From NCBI RefSeq assembly GCF_000835495.1, contig NW_015622545.1:1628777-1692776 (forward strand): 64,000 bases of DNA, given 5' to 3'. Under the pieces are notes generated by a model, which was not told the DNA's origin, did no database searches, and saw only the letters and a list, made by a program, of their open reading frames with translations. Origin of the DNA: Cladophialophora immunda (taxonomy: Eukaryota; Ascomycota; Eurotiomycetes; Chaetothyriales; Herpotrichiellaceae). The position numbers and the translations under genes are program-made. The first letter of the stretch is position 1, and each line of letters begins with the position of its first letter. Shown here piece after piece: positions 1-10,273 of the stretch.

Positions 1-1235
1 TTGTTGCCGTAATGGCAGCGGGGTGGCGAGGCCTGGAGACCATGTAGTCAGTAAACAAGAGAAAAGCTATAACTCACAACAACTGGAGGAAAATAACAGT
101 AGCGGGCGCCAAAGACTAGGCTAGTTCCCGGTCTATCCCAGTGCAACATGTGACATTCTCAGGCCGCCTAGGGGGAAATTTTGGGCTGCGAGGTCACCTG
201 CTCCAAAATTTCACCTTGTGACTGGGGAGCCCCGTGGATCCTTACCATAGTGCTTCCAGGAGGGTTCTGACGGCATCGCGTTGGGTCGTAGTCGTGGCGA
301 ATCTCGCCTGGGCCACAATACAACTGTCGCTAGGTGCTTGTGGCGGTCAAGGCCATCGAGGACGGACAGAAGATGCTGAAGAGAGTCTGGTTCTGGGCTG
401 GGCGGGCGGAGAGGTTAATGGTTTTATAGTTGGTTTTACAGTTGGCCTTGTTGTTGGAGATTTGTTTTAAAGGGCCTCCCAGTCCAAGAGCCGGACAATT
501 TCGCGGCTGCGATACGCAGCCTTTCTGTGTTGCTGTTGCAGTATGTCACGGCCAGGTGACTGACACGGTTACCCCGCACGAGGCTGGCTACCCGCACGAG
601 GCTGAGCGCACCTTTGTCCGTCGCAGCCACACTAGTTAGACTCCTTCGTCTCAGAATTCATATCTCAATTGCACCCTTAACCGCGATCTTTCCTGTTCTA
701 TATTGCACTGTGATACAGTAGTACTGACACTACATCCCCCTGTTTACTGCAGGTCTTCGACCGTACATCGATCAGCTGTGCAGTGAGAATTGCATTCGGG
801 AAGTATATGCCGATCTATTGTCGTCGCCATAGGGAAGTACCCAGCTAGCAGCACCAACTCGCTCTCGCTGAGGCAGAGATGAAGAAAACGGGCGAGGAAC
901 AGCAGCCTGTTTTGTAAAATGCAAAGACGACGTCCCTATAAATGTTGACCGGGGAAGACCATGATAGCAACATGACCCAACACGAGCTCCGGACCCTCCG
1001 ACAGCCTCTCATTCAGGATGAGAGACATGTCTTCCTCGACACCAATGCTCCTGCCAACCACGATCTCTCGGAGGGTGTCTGTGCAGATGGGAAACAAAGG
1101 CTAACTATTGGGAATTGGAATTTGAAGCTGTGTTGATGAATGAATGGGAAATGTCTGAGACAAGAAAGAATGCGGTTTGTAAGCTGTCAGACTAATGGCG
1201 ACAGAGGTCCCGGTTCCGCTGGCTCCATCAACCTA
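1..1235. other. no recognisable gene
   Basis: Only short overlapping open frames occur here, without a recognisable domain or a consistent intron-exon pattern. I see no tandem repeat and no transposon terminus. It is read as intergenic sequence. Confidence 0.4.
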
Positions 1236-1520
1236 TCAGGCTGACGCAGCAGAGGATTCCGATGCTGCCGGCTCAAGCATGGCCGTCAGGTCCCAGTACA
1301 ACTCGATATCCGCAGGCCAATTGAACGGACGGTCTGAACATTTGCGGCAGATGGCATACGCACCCGCCGGGATTTGGGCGTGATCTCCGCACTGACAGAC
1401 CTTCCACCGCTTGCGGTATCCTATGCTGGTGCAAGTGTAGGTCTCGTGCAGCTCGTTGCTATGTTTGCACCGCGTATTCTCGCATTTTCCGCGTTTTGCC
1501 ATCGCTTCTGGGTAATCCAT
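1236..1520 (-). CDS. small cysteine-rich protein, possibly zinc-binding
   Basis: The frame encodes 94 residues from the ATG at 1520; the frame stays open about 20 codons further upstream but without an ATG. Cysteines and histidines are grouped as in a small zinc site: a C-x4-C-x-H near the N-terminus, a single Cys in an ETYTCTS segment, then C-x-C-x2-H and C-x2-C in the second half, with conserved-looking aromatic residues (KRWK, FNWP, YWDL) around them. There is no signal peptide or membrane segment. The C-terminus is Ala/Ser-rich. I do not recognise the family, so any function is open; the spacing of metal-type residues is the reason to believe the frame is coding rather than chance. It could be the last exon of a longer gene. 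Confidence 0.5.
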   Translation of the reverse strand: MDYPEAMAKRGKCENTRCKHSNELHETYTCTSIGYRKRWKVCQCGDHAQIPAGAYAICRKCSDRPFNWPADIELYWDLTAMLEPAASESSAASA

Positions 1521-3082
1521 AAAACCGCGTCGTTGGTGCTTGAGGGAGAGGGGGTTGATCAGGCGGAGAAGTATAGACAAGGCTTATCGCAGAAATGTGT
1601 GGTATTATTGTGTGACAGTGCCCATTCAAGATGTCGGGCCCCAGTCTAATCTAGCGGCCATTTTGCTAGATCAGGTGTAGGGCGGCACATAAGGCAGAAG
1701 GAATCGAAACCAAACCCCCTCTTGATCCGTTGCCAACCAGTTTGTGACCTTTCTGGCTGAAGCGAAGGCCGTGTTCTCGAAGGCGGCGGCCTCCTGGGCT
1801 TCAAGGACCGTATTCCGTCTTTGTTGTGCTGAGTTGATCTGTCAAGTACAGAGGCTGAGCCGAAATTGGGCTAGGTCTCCTGGGTAAAGTGGCAAGGCAC
1901 GGTTCCAAGTACCAGCGGTGCTAAGGCCAGGTGCAAAGTCACCGCTGAATACCAATAAAAATCCATTTGCCAATGCACGTCAGTTATGTCCTTGGGGTTC
2001 AGAAGTCTGCTACCTTCGAGAACATGACCTTCGCTTTTGGTGTTGAAGCATTCTTCCTGAAGCGTTCTTTTTACAGAGGAGAGCGTGTTGGGAGGGTTGG
2101 ATCCCAATGACTCCCTCTAGGACTTCCACACACGCACATTTTCAAGCTCGCGTATATGTTGTAGGCAGAGGGTGGCAGTAGAGCAAAAACAGGGTTTCGA
2201 GCGTCAAGTATCGACCGATGTCTACACAGGTTGAGCATCCCAACCGCAGCAAAAGCTTTCTTCAAGCCTGATTGCTCAAGGCTCCGATGTGAGCTCGACA
2301 TTCTTATCGGCGGCACTGATGGGTTGAATGTCTGTGTACGATTGACTCTCTGTGGTTCCTCTAGATAACGACTCAGCGCCTGGGAAGCGCAGAGAGGTCG
2401 CTACAACCGGCTTTGGGAGGCAGTACGAGGTAGATTCTTATAACCTCCCCACTCTCTGCTGTGTACCTCAGCCTTGTCTCCTGATAGCCTTGTCTGCAAC
2501 ACTGTATTCGTCTGCACTACTTCGCCCACTTGATTCTGGTGTGGACGGTGTGACACCTGAGGTATCTATTCGTGCGACAGATGGTCCTTGTATCGATTAC
2601 CATTCAGCAGCCACTGCCGCCACTCACAACGAAAGACAAATGTCTCTCAAACAACGACATTTAGCGCAAGGGGCACGCTTGCACTAGGGTTGGGTTTGTT
2701 GATTGCGTGCAAAGTGACCGCTCGGTCAACTAAAAACTGAGGAGAAAATGCGATGGAGCAGAGGGCAAGGCACTTCGTCGATGTCTGTTGACGAAGGGAG
2801 GATCATCTTGCCATACTCTGATACTCAGCAGCAGACTTGGAATCAGAGAGATTCGCAGCAGGGGGTTCGCGGAAAAGGCTTTGGTGCCCCTTCAAGGATG
2901 AGTTCATTGTCTGCGCCTTGAACGAGAGGTGGCCATCAAGAATGATTGGCGTATTGGCCAATCGTTCCAACTATAGAATAGATTGAAAATGACATGTGCA
3001 AGAAGGGCGATGCAAATATGGCACAATTCACAAAGCCGCTTTAACCACCGAGAGGCTTCCCCCAGCCCTCCAAGCCATTGAT
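1521..3082. other. no recognisable gene
   Basis: A 111-codon frame (2352-2687, +) and several minus-strand frames are present, none with a motif I recognise. No repeats stand out. Confidence 0.4.
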
Positions 3083-3111
3083 GCACCACCACCACCACCA
3101 CCACCACCACC
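3083..3111. repeat. (CAC)n microsatellite
   Basis: About nine uninterrupted CAC/ACC triplets. The poly-Gly and poly-Val frames read across it are artefacts of the repeat. Confidence 0.95.
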
Positions 3112-4387
3112 TAGAGCATCCGCCAATGCATGACCAGTTTTGTTCTGAGAACTGCTGGAGGCCCTCCCTCTAGCCCTTTGTCCTCTTACCCCCGGAATGA
3201 ACTTGGCAGCATGCAAGAAAGAGGGAGGAACCAGGCAGGACCAGAAGTGGTTGCAAATTGCCGGTCAAGGCGGCACGGTCGTTGAAGTCACACCGCATGG
3301 GGTATTATATTCCACCGAAACAAGGATGTATTTGGGACAAGATGCTGAGAATTTGAAATCCCGACCGGTGGTAGCTGAATGCCCCAATCCAGAGCAATTC
3401 AAAGTAATGAAGAAGAGAGGGCCACACTCACGCTAAGGAAGCGAAGCGAAACAACCCTTCACACCTCGTGAAATTCGGCAAAGCGTGTTGCCAACGTGAA
3501 CCCGACCAAGCATCTCGGTCCAACAGCCATCATCCTTCGCGCCTCTCACAGACAACTCGACCCGGCAGCAGTCTGCCGAGTACTGGCCAGTCGACCCGCA
3601 CTTGCGTTCCTGCCGGTGACGTCGAGTCTGGAAACGTTCGTCGAGTTGAATATCGGCATCGGGCCGATGGGCACGTCGACAGCAGGCTTCTTCGTCGATG
3701 CCGACTGGAGCTTTGGAGCCGGCCACGCCTTGGTTCTTACTCCCGCTGTTGCAATGATGATAGCCGCCGCTCAGGCCGTGGTTAAGAGCGACGACGACGA
3801 CGACGACGAGGATTGGTGTCAGCGTAGAAAGGCTTTGTGTGGTCGGTCTTGTCTGTATATCCTTATCCAATGCTGTCATGTCTGTCACCTGGAGCTGCCG
3901 AAGACGTCCAAAGCACCGAGTGAAAACATTTCATCTTCGTGTACGATGTATGTCAGGAGCATGATCCCTTCTCCGTCGTGCATGCAGCAACATTTGCCAC
4001 TGACCGCCACCAGCGAGCAGGCTGCTTCAGTCAGTCAGTCTGCTGATCCTCCAACGGAATTTGATCACTGGGGTCGAAGGACATCGATGGGGACAGCCTC
4101 ATTCTGTTTCTCGTCTGGTTCATGTTTGATCACTGGGTCGACTCGACATTGCCCAGTGCACGCCTCGAACGGGAGTCGATGGGAATAGTGTCCTTCTGTT
4201 GCTGGCCTAGAGCACAATTTGAGGACCCGGATTTCCGTCTCGTCTGCGTGTTGAAAGCCTGGAGGAGTTTTGTCTTTTTGAATTCTCCTTTTAACTTCTG
4301 ATAGGCGCGAGAAGATAACGCAGAAGACGGGTAAATAGCCTCCTGCTAGCCGCCTGGTGCATGCGCTGTCGTGGTGGGCAGCCGTGG
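3112..4387. other. unassigned open frames, including (GAC)n
   Basis: A plus-strand frame of up to 230 codons runs 3496-4188 and includes a (GAC)n stretch at 3788-3809 that gives a run of Asp. It opens without an ATG and matches nothing I know. A second frame at 3197-3436 starts with ATG and reads like an ordinary soluble protein fragment. A motif similar to VIKHEPDE is read on the minus strand near 4130 and again (VIKHAPDE) near 4860 inside the adjacent relic, so this part may be a decayed duplicate of that gene's third exon. Confidence 0.3.
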
Positions 4388-5403
4388 TCACGAGCTGTGA
4401 GCCATGGACATCGATGAGAGAAGTCGACTCCCGAATCGAACCACGGCTCGAGCATCCTCTGTGTCTCTCCTGTAAATGTATCGATGGAAAGCTCCTGCCT
4501 CTGGGTCTTTTCCGTGCTTGTCTAGTTCCAGCAAGACCACCGCGTCGAATAGGTATTGTCCCTTGGTGTAGTAAGCATTGTCTCTCCTGGATATCTTCTT
4601 GCCAATGATTCCCCGTAGGGCAGCCTGGACCCAGATCTTAGAGCTCGCGCGGGCGGCCTGCTCGGCGGTCAAAGGTTCTTGCACGGCGGCCTGTCCAGCG
4701 GCGGAACTAAGTTGCAGTAGAGTATGTCAATGCGAGACAGGCGAGCCTGCGATGAGGTCTCCACCTTTTGCTGGAAGTTGGAAGGGTGGTGCAGGTTCCA
4801 CTGGGTTTCGTGACCCAACATCGGGGGCATGAGATCTCGTTGCTCGTCTGGTGCATGTTTGATCACTGGTTCGAGGTACACGCTGGCGCGAACAGTCTTT
4901 CGGAACTTGTGCTGCGTTCTCCTCTTCACCTTCCCAGGCATGTGCGGATCCGTCTCGTGCCGATCTCCATGAGTAGAGCCATCGAGGAACTGCGCTCGGA
5001 TGATCTGGGCTGCTTCCTCGTGCCTCTCCCAAGCACCCTCTGAGCCTTTGTAGAATGTGGTGGTGGTCTAGCGTCGCGAGAAAAGAAGGGAACGTTGAAG
5101 ACGAAGACGAAGATTGCTGCTGGGAAATACCACGAGGAATTTCGACTTTCGGGACTCGGCCGGGCGTGGCGAGTTGCAGCATCTCCCTGGCAATTTCCCC
5201 GGAGATTTAGTTTCAATTCCATCATATCGGATTCTGTGGCAGGGATGAAAAAGAAAAAGAAAGGGGGGCGAGGACTGCAGTGGTGATGCCGCATACCAGC
5301 AGATCCGATGGTTTCTCCATCGTCGAGTTGGTCGCCGTTCTTGCCGTGAAACACCTTGTTCGCGTAGTCGATGTCTGCCTCCTTGAATTTCCTGGAGAAG
5401 AGA
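4388..5403 (-). pseudogene. multi-exon gene of unknown family, copy 1 (probably broken)
   Basis: On the minus strand four coding blocks are separated by intron-like gaps: 5297-5403, 5131-5233, 4765-5067 and 4388-4690. The gaps are 5234-5296 (GTATGC...CAG), 5068-5130 (GTATTT...TAG) and 4691-4764 (GTGGAG...CAG). The last two blocks join in phase and give about 200 residues, charged and soluble, with a repeated IKHxPDE-type motif and a conserved-looking segment ending in LLELDKHGKDPEAGAFHRY. The first two blocks cannot be joined to them without meeting a stop, so at least one frameshift is inferred. The last exon has a clear relative at 41920-42060 on the plus strand, which is the best evidence that this is a real gene family. 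I do not recognise the family and assign no function. Confidence 0.5.
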
Positions 5404-6930
5404 CGGTGAAGGCGCACCGGAAATAGTGGTGGCCTTGCAGTTTGACCGCCACAGTGTGATTTGCAAGTGCTTGCGAACTGCGGTGTTTACGGGGAAATAG
5501 TTAGAGAAGCGCAAGGGAATCTTCCGTCAAAACCTGTGCCCGCCATTGCCTGCACTGTACACCGTAGATAGGCAATAAGGAGCGCCATGTCTTACTCAAA
5601 AGTGGATTATTTGAACTTGCATTGTATGAAACTTCCGCCCAGAGACAAGGTATCAAACAAACTTAAGGAGAAAGGGGGCCACGGCCCCGGAGTTGATGGA
5701 TTTGTCGCTACATATGGTCGAAGCATGACATAAGGAGAACGAGTTCTAGTGCAAATGTCGGTATGGCGCAGTCCCCAGCAGACGCGCTCCGGCATATCGG
5801 CCCAGATTCGAGCTGCCCAGAATGCCGCCTCGAGCACTCCGTCTCGTGGGAATCCGTGTTCGCGCCTCTGGACCGAAGACGGTGATCGCAGTTCTGTCGA
5901 AGCTGGCAGGTAGCATGGTTCTGGATTTGCCAACTTCGCATCAATCTCGATTGCATCGACCCCGCGCGTCATGGCCTGAGGCCACTGCAAACAGACTGTG
6001 GCAAAGGGTCGACCGGCCAGTGCTTGTGAAGCTCACTGTTTCAGCCACACCCGCGAGAATTGTTCCTTCTTCTTCCTTGTACACAGAACATCGAGGTCGA
6101 CCCGAGCTCCCTTGCTAGACAGGAGAAGCCATCTGTTCCGTTCTCCCCAAGCTGCGGACAGCACCGGCTTTGGCAAGGGCCGTGGGCCGTGGTCACGTAA
6201 CTCGGTTGGCAGACACACCCGAGGCAGAGTCAATGTGCCGACTGGGTTGTAATGACTTGGGATTTAGAAATGATCGTTGGGCGGACATATTCTATCGCAG
6301 AGGGCGGAGGGCTATTGCGAAAGTCAATGTTTACCAGACGAGACACAAATACGAGAACTGAACACGACCCATCGACGCATCTGTGGGTGCGGACCTCGCG
6401 GCTTCTGAGGTGATCCAAGGACTTTGAGCCACGGGCGCCGTTGCTGACGAAGAGCCGCTTCGACCGGAGGGTTGGGAGCCAGCGGCAGTATGACGATTGT
6501 CTGTGGCCCCAGTCAAGAAGAAGGGCTGCGCGATGGAAAGGGAAGAGAACAAGAGAGAGCAAGTGGGCGTGACAGTATCGAACACAAACGGAGACCTGGC
6601 GGTGAACATAATCCATTCTGAGGACGAGCACCCCTTCCTTCTTCGAGTCGAGGCGGGACTGAGCCAGATGATAACCCCGTCCCGACGGCTGTGATGACTT
6701 CGAACACAATGCAGACGGCGGTGCTGCACAACATGCCATGGGGGAAGTAATGGCAACGACGCCCTGTTGTTCACGGTCAGGATGTTGGTCGTGGCCGTCC
6801 TCGCGCTCACCTGCTCGTCCGTCGACTGGTTCACCTCGGCGGTCACGGTGCTGGAGCGGTTGATGTTGGTGTTGATGGCCATGCCCTCGTCCCTGTCCGC
6901 GATCGGCATTGTGCGCACGTCCGTAGAGTA
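5404..6930. other. no recognisable gene
   Basis: Frames of about 100-130 codons occur on both strands near 5600-6120, including a minus-strand frame that reads plausibly as protein but has no motif I can name. From 6230 onward the long minus-strand frames come from low-complexity sequence. Confidence 0.35.
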
Positions 6931-6939
6931 GGGTAAGAG

Positions 6940-7125
6940 CCAGTGCAAACGCAAGGCAACCAAGGACAATGCATGGCAACAAGGCAACGCAAGGCAACAA
7001 GGACAATGCATGGCACCAAGGACAATACAAAACCACAATGGCAATACAAGGCAACGCAAGGCAACAAGGACAAGACAAGACAACAAGGGCAATACAAGGC
7101 AACGCAAGGGCCTTCTCTGCCTGCC
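6940..7125. repeat. AAGGCAACGC-type minisatellite
   Basis: Imperfect 10-12 base units (AAGGCAACGC, AAGGACAATGC, AAGGCAATACA) are repeated about 15 times. On the opposite strand this reads CTTGCCTTG-like, the same kind of array as at 23784-23965. The large minus-strand frames of 250-300 codons in this interval are produced by this repeat. Confidence 0.85.
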
Positions 7126-7129
7126 CTGC

Positions 7130-7315
7130 CTTGCCCTCAATCCACAAGGGGTCTCTCACACACTATAAAGGCCTGGATGTTTCCTCTCTTCGGTGCTTTC
7201 CTCCGTCACTCACACACTCTCTCAACACAACACTCTCTCAACTCTACTCGGGTCTACCGAGTAGAGTTGTATATATATATAACAGCAGCGAAAACCGACT
7301 TGCCTCGCCTGACTT
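7130..7315 (+). promoter_or_regulatory. dispersed promoter-like element, family D copy 1
   Basis: The block contains TATAAAG (7164-7170), a CACTCACACACTCTC pyrimidine-rich run, a TATATATATATA box (7270-7281) and then a CAGCAGCGAAAACCG stretch followed by GACTTGCCTCGCC. A relative with the same order of parts is at 23985-24120. The arrangement resembles a fungal core promoter. The block sits upstream of the DUF1917 relic, but whether it drives anything is inference. Confidence 0.45.
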
Positions 7316-7494
7316 TACCTTGGTGGACTCGAAGCTGCGAGAGCACTCCTTGTTCCAGGATCTGGATCTGCCGCACTGAACACACACCGGAAGACCTACT
7401 TGCACACCGGAATGGATCACACTACCGATGTGGTGGACATCGCCCAGAATTCCAGAAGGCCGGTCGAGGACTTGCGGGGCACAAGACACAATTT

Positions 7495-7722
7495 CGCATT
7501 CCCTCCAAGGTAGCGATCTCACCGGGGTACCCGAGAGCACTTGGCGATAAAGAACGATGTGCTGTCCGGAGCAGTGGCTGTAGCAACAACAACAGCAACA
7601 GCCACAGCCACAACAGCAACAGCAACATCGCCGGCGGCAGCAGCAACAACAACATCGCCGGCCCCGCATTCCCTCCAAGGTAGCGATCTCACCGCGGTAC
7701 CCGAAAGCACGTGGCGACAAAG
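7495..7722 (+). repeat. direct duplication of about 55 bases around (CAA/CAG)n
   Basis: The segment beginning CGCATTCCCTCCAAGGTAGC at 7495 recurs at about 7668 with few changes. Between them is a CAACAG/CAGCAA-rich stretch. In the plus frame this gives Thr/Ala/Ser-rich low complexity upstream of the DUF1917 domain. Confidence 0.75.
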
Positions 7723-8275
7723 TGCCCCTGCGACTGCAGATAAACACTTCATCAAAGCTTACCCACAACTAAAGCTCTCTCCTCCCACTGACAGCGAACA
7801 TCAAGGGCAGTCACGAGAACCTTCCTTTAGCAGCAGCAGCAGCAGCAACAACAACAACAACAACAGCAACTGTTGTCAGATCGCCGGGGCCATCACGCGC
7901 ATGCTCCGCCCCGATCGCTTGCAACCGGAAGCGGACATCAGGGAGTTGGCCACGTCCCAGCGTGTCACGGCGGGGAAGTGGATGCTTGTCCCGCGCGAAG
8001 AGGAAGTCGACTCAGTCTGGGCGGTTGTTGCGCGAGCCGTGTGGGAGGGCAAGTTGGGCACCGCGGCCAAGGTAGCGACCGCCAAGGCAGAGGAAGGGAT
8101 GATGGTCGTTGATGATGATGGCGGCGGCAGCGGCACGAGAGACAGAGGTCTCAGACTGATATGCATCTACACCGGGGACTTCTCCGACCAAGCAGATGTC
8201 AAGCGCGTGCTGCAGGCTCTGAAGGATCTTCGGCCTGCTCAACCTCGCCGGACCCGGCGGCGCCCTCGGGCCTGA
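7541..8275 (+). pseudogene. DUF1917 / UPF0696 (BLES03-like) protein, C-terminally broken
   Basis: The frame has no ATG at its upstream end (the first in-frame ATG is at 7901). A low-complexity Ser/Asn stretch leads into a clear DUF1917 core at about 7930-8240: TAGKWMLVPREEEVDSVW, then an AVWEGKLGTAAKVAT segment, an acidic Gly/Asp insert, and RLICIYTGDFSDQADVKRVL. This order is diagnostic of the fungal members of the family that includes human C11orf68 (BLES03); the fold is eIF4E-like but the cellular role is not established. The usual C-terminus (a YKCDAYTYL-type block and the SLYSS end) is missing. After KRVLQALKDL a second frame continues with LNLAGPGGALGPEVMY, which suggests a one- or two-base indel near 8230 followed by truncation near 8290. 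I therefore call a pseudogene; a missed intron is the alternative. Confidence 0.75.
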
Positions 8276-8279
8276 AGTC

Positions 8280-10270
8280 ATGTATGTACATTTAGAATAC
8301 AAAAACCCCTTTTTACCATCCACAAAGCCTAAGAAACATAGCCTGAGTTCACACAATCCAAGTTCAATCACTCCCCCAGCCTCCTATCCATTCCCAGACA
8401 CACATTTGATATCAGACTCGGCATCCCCCTCGTCGAAACAGCGCGTGCTTGAACCAGGCTGGGGGTAACACAAAGGAAGCGAGTCGTTTGGACAATAGGG
8501 TGAGAGACGCGGACGAGGCTGAGCTTGAGACACCAGCACGGTTGGCGGCGCATCTGCGGAATACATTAGCTTGCGTGCGTAGTTCGCCGAATGCTTTGGT
8601 CAGCCAGAATCCAACCATCCCAAGCTCCGCTGGCGCCTGGTTCTCCATGTCATGAATCCTTCCCTTTTTGCTGTTGTACTGCTTTGCTTGTGTGTAGCGA
8701 GAGGAAGATTGAGGCTGGACAGGCGCCCTGTCTCTGTAGATCGCTAGCGACACAGCTGAATCAGTGGCGAAGCCTTCGCATATACCTGTATAGTAATTGT
8801 GAGTATAAGACGCAGGGACAACAAGCATCTCGAAATAGCTGCTAAATTCCGAACTCACGTCACCAATACTGTTGAAGAAGGAGGAGCTCCAAATCCTATC
8901 TTGGTTCCTGAAGATTGGGTAATACGGGATATTGATTGACACCACTGTTGTATCCTTCAACGGACTCCCCCATCAACAAAGAATGTACTGCTTCGCTTGC
9001 CTTAAACGGACAAAGAACACCTTCCAAATCCCAATCCCACCCCAGTAGTACAGTACAACATCCATACACCGCCTTCACGCCTGCCCCTCCGTCGATTCCC
9101 CATAGTGCGATGTCTCCTACTCCTGTCCACCATCTCAGGCGTTGCCTTCGTTGAAACCGTCCTTCTCAGCAGTCTGCTCGCCGTCTCAACACTTCCCACT
9201 TTTGGATAGCCATCTCTTGCACCATATCTGTACGGATATGCCTGACTCAGGGCTGGGGAGGAAGCTCGATAAGGAGGCCGGCGTCTTTTACCGGAAATGA
9301 TCAACGGGGAGCTCGAATCTCTGGAGCCACGCCGAATGGTCGATACCGTCGAGATACCCAGAGTATCTCTCCCAGGTTCTTCGATAATTCCAAATGTTGC
9401 TAGCCCAGCCACATGAAGGGATGGTTGAGGGTATGGCACAAAAGAATAGGTCAGAGGCGAACGAACGGGGCGCTGACTGCGCAGAGTAATCAGCGACCTA
9501 TAGGGGTGGAGCGGATAAGTAGGGAAGCCGGGGCCGGTGAGATATATGACGGGGACCGACTCTCTTGGAGCGAAGCCCTGAGCGAAGCGATGTCTAGGTA
9601 GAATGGATGGTCTCTCGTCCTAATAGAGCTGAGGATGATGAGACTAGCCGTGGCGCCTGGTGGCGGTGAGATCGTCGTCGGGGGGATCGTTGGTTATCGA
9701 GTTGAGGGTTGAATGAGGTGTCAAAGGAACCAATACGGCGTTTGGATGACAGTAAGCGGGAACCAGAACGAGGTATGCGTGAAGGGCGAACTGCGAATAT
9801 GCCAATGGGCCACAGTCTCCTAACTCAGTTGTGTTTCTCAACATACTTTGTACAGCACTAGAGTGAAGTGCGGTCATGGACGTCGTGTCCGTCGTCGGCG
9901 CCAACTCGTCCTGTTTGGTGCCATTCTGGGGGTCATCTTTTTGGATGTTGGGGTTGATCTTCTCAAGTGGCAAGACGTTGGCGCGCGAGCCAATGTGGCA
10001 TCGCGAGCCAACATCTTGCATGAGGGTGTCCAGGTGAGAAAATGATTCTCATAGATATATATAAAACGCGTCCTTTGCCAACCCAAACAGGGAAGATTGC
10101 ACAGGGACGTGCAGAGAGGCCCGCAAAGTGAAGGTCCTCTAGCATTGGTCCACCATAAGCTGTGTGACTCAGGCGGCGCTGGCTCTCATCGTGGTTGATC
10201 GAGTCCTTTGCAGGCCTGCCGGTGCGCACCGTTCAGCGCAAACGGAATTGTGCCGGCCAGGAAGGTGTCA
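8280..10270. other. no assigned gene; one plausible minus-strand frame
   Basis: A minus-strand frame at 8412-8960 (182 codons, no ATG at its upstream end) reads as ordinary protein but has no domain I know. Frames near 9002-9439 (-) and 9644-10021 (-) are Arg/Pro- and Thr/Asn-rich. The last lies directly downstream of the toxin-like relic and could be its unrecognisable remainder. Confidence 0.3.
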
Positions 10271-10273
10271 ATT

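Noticed and set aside
5706..5990. Possible phosphodiesterase or phospholipase start on the minus strand (GVDAIEIDAKL)
   Set aside because: Only one short motif-like string; no catalytic His-rich continuation follows.
6230..7159. Minus-strand frames of 269-309 codons
   Set aside because: They are produced by the AAGGCAACGC minisatellite and flanking low complexity (Leu/Cys/Pro runs in all three frames); no domain.
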